From RGIG995 sp045635765 (GTDB lineage: Bacteria > Bacillota > Clostridia > Oscillospirales > UBA644): a stretch of DNA of 16,369 nt. The DNA lies in the NCBI GenBank assembly GCA_045635765.1, contig JAZTWH010000084.1, positions 1 through 16,369 on the forward strand, written 5' to 3'. The notes below the pieces were generated by a model. It worked only from the letters and a program-made list of their open reading frames with translations. It did not search any database and was not told the DNA's origin. The position numbers were made by a program, and so were the translations under genes. Below, in pieces: positions 14,243-16,369 of the stretch (position 1 is the first letter of the stretch; each line of letters opens with the position of its first letter).

Positions 14243-15193
14243 ATGGAACATACGGTATTATTTGAATCTGCCTCAACCTTTTCCGTCCCCTGCGAGGTGG
14301 TGGACCAGCACCTGAACGCCCCGGAAACGGAGTGGAAGCTTCTACTGCTTCTGTTGCGGAACACCAACGCCGCTTTTTTGACGGAAGACCTGGCAAAGAC
14401 CCTTTCCGTGGACGAAGCCCGGCTGGAGGAAGCCTTCCTGTATTGGGTCAAGGCCGGGGTTTTGTACCGGGCCGCAGGGAAATACACCCTTCAACGGCCC
14501 CAGCTGAAGGCTTCGGACTTCATGACCTACCACCCGGAGACGGTGGCCCAACGACTGGAGGGGGACCCGGGACTGCAATATTTGTACAAGGAAGCGGAGA
14601 CGGCCTTGAAAAAGCCCCTGACTTCCGCCGACGCATCCTTGATTCTATCCCTGGTGGACTGGTGCGGACTTCCGGCAGAGGTGGCGGCCTTACTGATTCG
14701 CTACGGCTGTGACAACGGGAAATCCCTTCGCCAGATTGCCCAGACGGGGGTGAAATGGTCCGACGACGGGGTAAAGACCTTCGACCAGGCGGAGCTGCTG
14801 ATTCGCAAGGAGACCGAGAAGAAAAACACCGTCAACCGCATTGCCTCCCGGTTCGGAATCCTGGGGACCCGGGCCATTTCCGAGGCGGAGCAGAAAGCAT
14901 TCCTCAAGTGGACCGACGAATTCGGCTACGGACTGGACATGGTGGGCCTGGCCTACGAGGAAACGGTCAAGAACACGGGAAAATACACCTATACTTATTT
15001 GGATAAAATTCTCATCAAGTGGCACGAAGCGGGCTTCAAGACCCCCGAAGAGGTGGCCGCGGCCCCGAAACCCCAACAAAAACAACAAAAACGCACCCCT
15101 GCCCGCCGGATGACGGCCAACAATCCCCGCAGAACCACCGAGGCGAACGACGCCTTGGACCTGGCCTGGGAAATTGCCGGAGGAGATGATTGA
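14243..15193 (+). CDS. DnaD-domain replication protein
   Basis: The 316-aa protein fits the DnaD/DnaB family of Firmicute primosome proteins, which remodel origin DNA and help load helicase. An N-terminal winged-helix-like part (about 20-85) includes EWKLLLLLLRNTNAAFLTEDLAKTL and AFLYWVKAGVLYR. Two DnaD-type helical regions follow: about 109-195 (ILSLVDWCGLPAEVAALLIRYG) and about 198-272, with YTYTYLDKILIKWHEAGFKTPEEV matching the conserved end motif. A basic, Gln/Pro/Arg-rich linker (about 274-300) and a short acidic tail follow. GGACGGAG precedes the ATG at 14243. Only 2 bp separate its stop from the dnaC-like start, supporting a shared helicase-loading role. Confidence 0.88.
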   Translation: MEHTVLFESASTFSVPCEVVDQHLNAPETEWKLLLLLLRNTNAAFLTEDLAKTLSVDEARLEEAFLYWVKAGVLYRAAGKYTLQRPQLKASDFMTYHPETVAQRLEGDPGLQYLYKEAETALKKPLTSADASLILSLVDWCGLPAEVAALLIRYGCDNGKSLRQIAQTGVKWSDDGVKTFDQAELLIRKETEKKNTVNRIASRFGILGTRAISEAEQKAFLKWTDEFGYGLDMVGLAYEETVKNTGKYTYTYLDKILIKWHEAGFKTPEEVAAAPKPQQKQQKRTPARRMTANNPRRTTEANDALDLAWEIAGGDD

Positions 15194-15195
15194 CG

Positions 15196-16173
15196 ATGAA
15201 CAAAAGTAAGTGCCTGGACGCGGTCAATCAATTGATGGAAGACCGCCGTACCCAATCCAAAATCGAAGAAAACCGCCGGAGGGAAGAAATTTTTGCCAAA
15301 GTTCCCGCCATCGCCGAAAAGGAACGGGCGTTGCAGGAAAATCACGCCGCCTTCTTCCGCTTCATTGCCGACCGGGACGACAGCGAAGAAAAATTCATGG
15401 AGTTCCGGGACCAATCCCTTTCCCTTCAGAAGCAGATTCGGGACCTTTTGACCGCCAACGGATACCCGGCGGAATACCTGGACCCGGTCCATCACTGTCC
15501 CATCTGCCACGACGAGGGGGTCCTGGAGGGAGAGCTTTGCTCCTGCTATAAGCAAGCCCTGTCGGAGCAATATCTGAAGGAATCGGGCATGGACCATCTC
15601 TTCACGGGATGCTCCTTTTTGGGCTACGACCTGTCCCTGTATCCCGAATCGGCCCGGGGAAAAATGAGCAAACTCCTGGAATTTTCCAAAAAATACGTTC
15701 AAACCTTCTCGGAGAACTCCCAAAACCTTTTGTTCGTTGGCGAACCTGGATGCGGAAAGACCTTCCTTTCGGTCTGCATCGGATGCGAACTGATTCGGGC
15801 CGGAAAATTCGTCTTATACGCCCCCGTCCAGGAGCTATTGAACGATTTTGAAGCGGCCACCTTCCGAACCAAGGAAGCAGGCTTGCCCACCGACGATTAT
15901 CTGGAGGCGGACCTGCTGATTATCGACGATTTGGGGACGGAATTTTACTCTTCCTTCGTGGAATCCACCCTTTACGCCGTCATCAACACCCGCCTGACCC
16001 GCAAGAAGCCCACCGTCATCAGCACCAACCTTTCCATTGACGCCCGGGAAGAATGTTACGCCTCCCGCCTCAATTCCCGGCTGACCTATTCCTTCCTGAA
16101 TTTGGAATTCCCCGACACCGACCTGCGGGCCGAGACCCTGCGGCGAAGGGCGGCAAACCGGAAAAAGAAGTAA
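15196..16173 (+). CDS. DnaC/DnaI-type helicase loader (AAA+ ATPase)
   Basis: The 325-aa protein has an N-terminal helical domain expected to bind replicative helicase (1-95), a zinc-binding cluster (Cys101, Cys104, Cys115, Cys117 in CPICHDEGVLEGELCSC) and an AAA+ core. The core has Walker A GEPGCGKT (182-189), Walker B LLIIDD (240-245), sensor-1 STN (276-278) and the Arg-rich SRLNSRL (290-296). This is the DnaI build, which also loads helicase in Bacillus. I chose the ATG at 15196 because AGGAGA lies upstream in the end of the previous gene; a TTG at 15190 is less likely. It could instead be an IstB-like protein, but the zinc cluster, DnaD neighbour and lack of a transposase argue against that. 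Confidence 0.9.
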   Translation: MNKSKCLDAVNQLMEDRRTQSKIEENRRREEIFAKVPAIAEKERALQENHAAFFRFIADRDDSEEKFMEFRDQSLSLQKQIRDLLTANGYPAEYLDPVHHCPICHDEGVLEGELCSCYKQALSEQYLKESGMDHLFTGCSFLGYDLSLYPESARGKMSKLLEFSKKYVQTFSENSQNLLFVGEPGCGKTFLSVCIGCELIRAGKFVLYAPVQELLNDFEAATFRTKEAGLPTDDYLEADLLIIDDLGTEFYSSFVESTLYAVINTRLTRKKPTVISTNLSIDAREECYASRLNSRLTYSFLNLEFPDTDLRAETLRRRAANRKKK

Positions 16174-16190
16174 TTCTCCCCCTTCCCCCC

Positions 16191-16219
16191 TTGACTTTCC
16201 CGAAAAAGTATGTTATAAT
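16191..16219 (+). promoter_or_regulatory. Promoter of the SCIFF precursor gene
   Basis: TTGACT (16191-16196), 17 bp, then TATAAT (16214-16219) with an extended -10 TG at 16211-16212. It lies directly after the dnaC-like gene with no terminator seen between. High expression of the small peptide is expected. Confidence 0.85.
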
Positions 16220-16252
16220 CTATAATAGAATACAATCATGGAGGAACACAAC

Positions 16253-16369
16253 ATGAAACATATCAAAACCCTGAAGACCCGTAAACTCTGTGCCGGCAAG
16301 GGCGGTTGCGGCGAATGCCAGACTTCCTGCCAGTACGCTTGCAAAACCAGCTGCGGCGTTGCCAACCAG
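16253..16369 (+). CDS. scfA: SCIFF peptide precursor (ranthipeptide, partial at window edge)
   Basis: The visible 39 residues begin MKHIKTLKTRKL and contain GGCGECQTSCQYACKTSCG, the signature of SCIFF ('six cysteines in forty-five residues'), a near-universal Clostridia peptide. Its partner radical SAM enzyme makes thioether cross-links from the cysteines; that gene normally follows and would lie just outside this window. GGAGGA lies 7 bases before the ATG. Six cysteines (13, 19, 22, 26, 30, 34) are already visible. As I recall the family, the sixth core Cys lies in the missing last residues, so Cys13 would be an extra one in the leader. The 3' end is cut by the window. Confidence 0.93.
   Translation, partial: MKHIKTLKTRKLCAGKGGCGECQTSCQYACKTSCGVANQ

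Noticed and set aside
15196..16173. IstB transposition helper
   Set aside because: The Walker motifs alone would allow it, but the zinc cluster, DnaD neighbour and absence of any transposase favour a helicase loader.

Overview
The window looks like the chromosome of an anaerobic Clostridia-class Firmicute (probably Oscillospiraceae-like), with moderately high GC. Evidence for this is the SCIFF peptide precursor at the right edge (a Clostridia hallmark), a DnaD-type replication protein next to a DnaC/DnaI-type loader, AGGAGG-type ribosome sites, sigma-A promoters close to TTGACA/TATAAT, and soj/spo0J-type parAB with two exact parS sites. The parAB-parS-serS block suggests a position fairly near the replication origin. 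No rRNA, tRNA, CRISPR array, transposase or integrase was seen.

Layout. (1) 1-2840: a heparinase II/III-like polysaccharide lyase (minus, running off the left edge) diverges from an AraC regulator (plus). Back-to-back promoters flank direct repeats spaced like an AraC operator. (2) 2811-7724, all genes on minus: parA, parB and serS form one block, then a GC-rich tandem repeat, a terminator and cca. One parS site lies upstream of parA and one between parA and parB. (3) 7734-9320, minus: a lipoprotein with a GH42-like barrel, with a strong promoter and its own terminator. (4) 9434-13409: a divergent consensus promoter drives acn (aconitase), followed closely by a small membrane protein, a 49-bp repeat pair and icd (isocitrate dehydrogenase). 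(5) 13410-13764: an unusual array of iterated copies of the icd 3' end. (6) 13765-16173: smpB, dnaD-like and dnaC-like genes, closely packed. (7) 16191-16369: promoter and most of the SCIFF precursor scfA, cut by the window end.

How the genes work together. Acn and Icd carry citrate to 2-oxoglutarate. ParA, ParB and parS act in origin segregation, and DnaD with DnaC in primosome assembly. SerS, Cca and SmpB serve tRNA charging, tRNA maturation and ribosome rescue. The lyase/AraC pair is probably a glycan-responsive unit.

The least explained feature is a set of intergenic repeats that start at gene ends. After both serS and icd, short copies of the gene's own last codons, including the stop codon, are iterated downstream together with GC-rich hairpins. 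This pattern, more than any single gene, deserves a second look.
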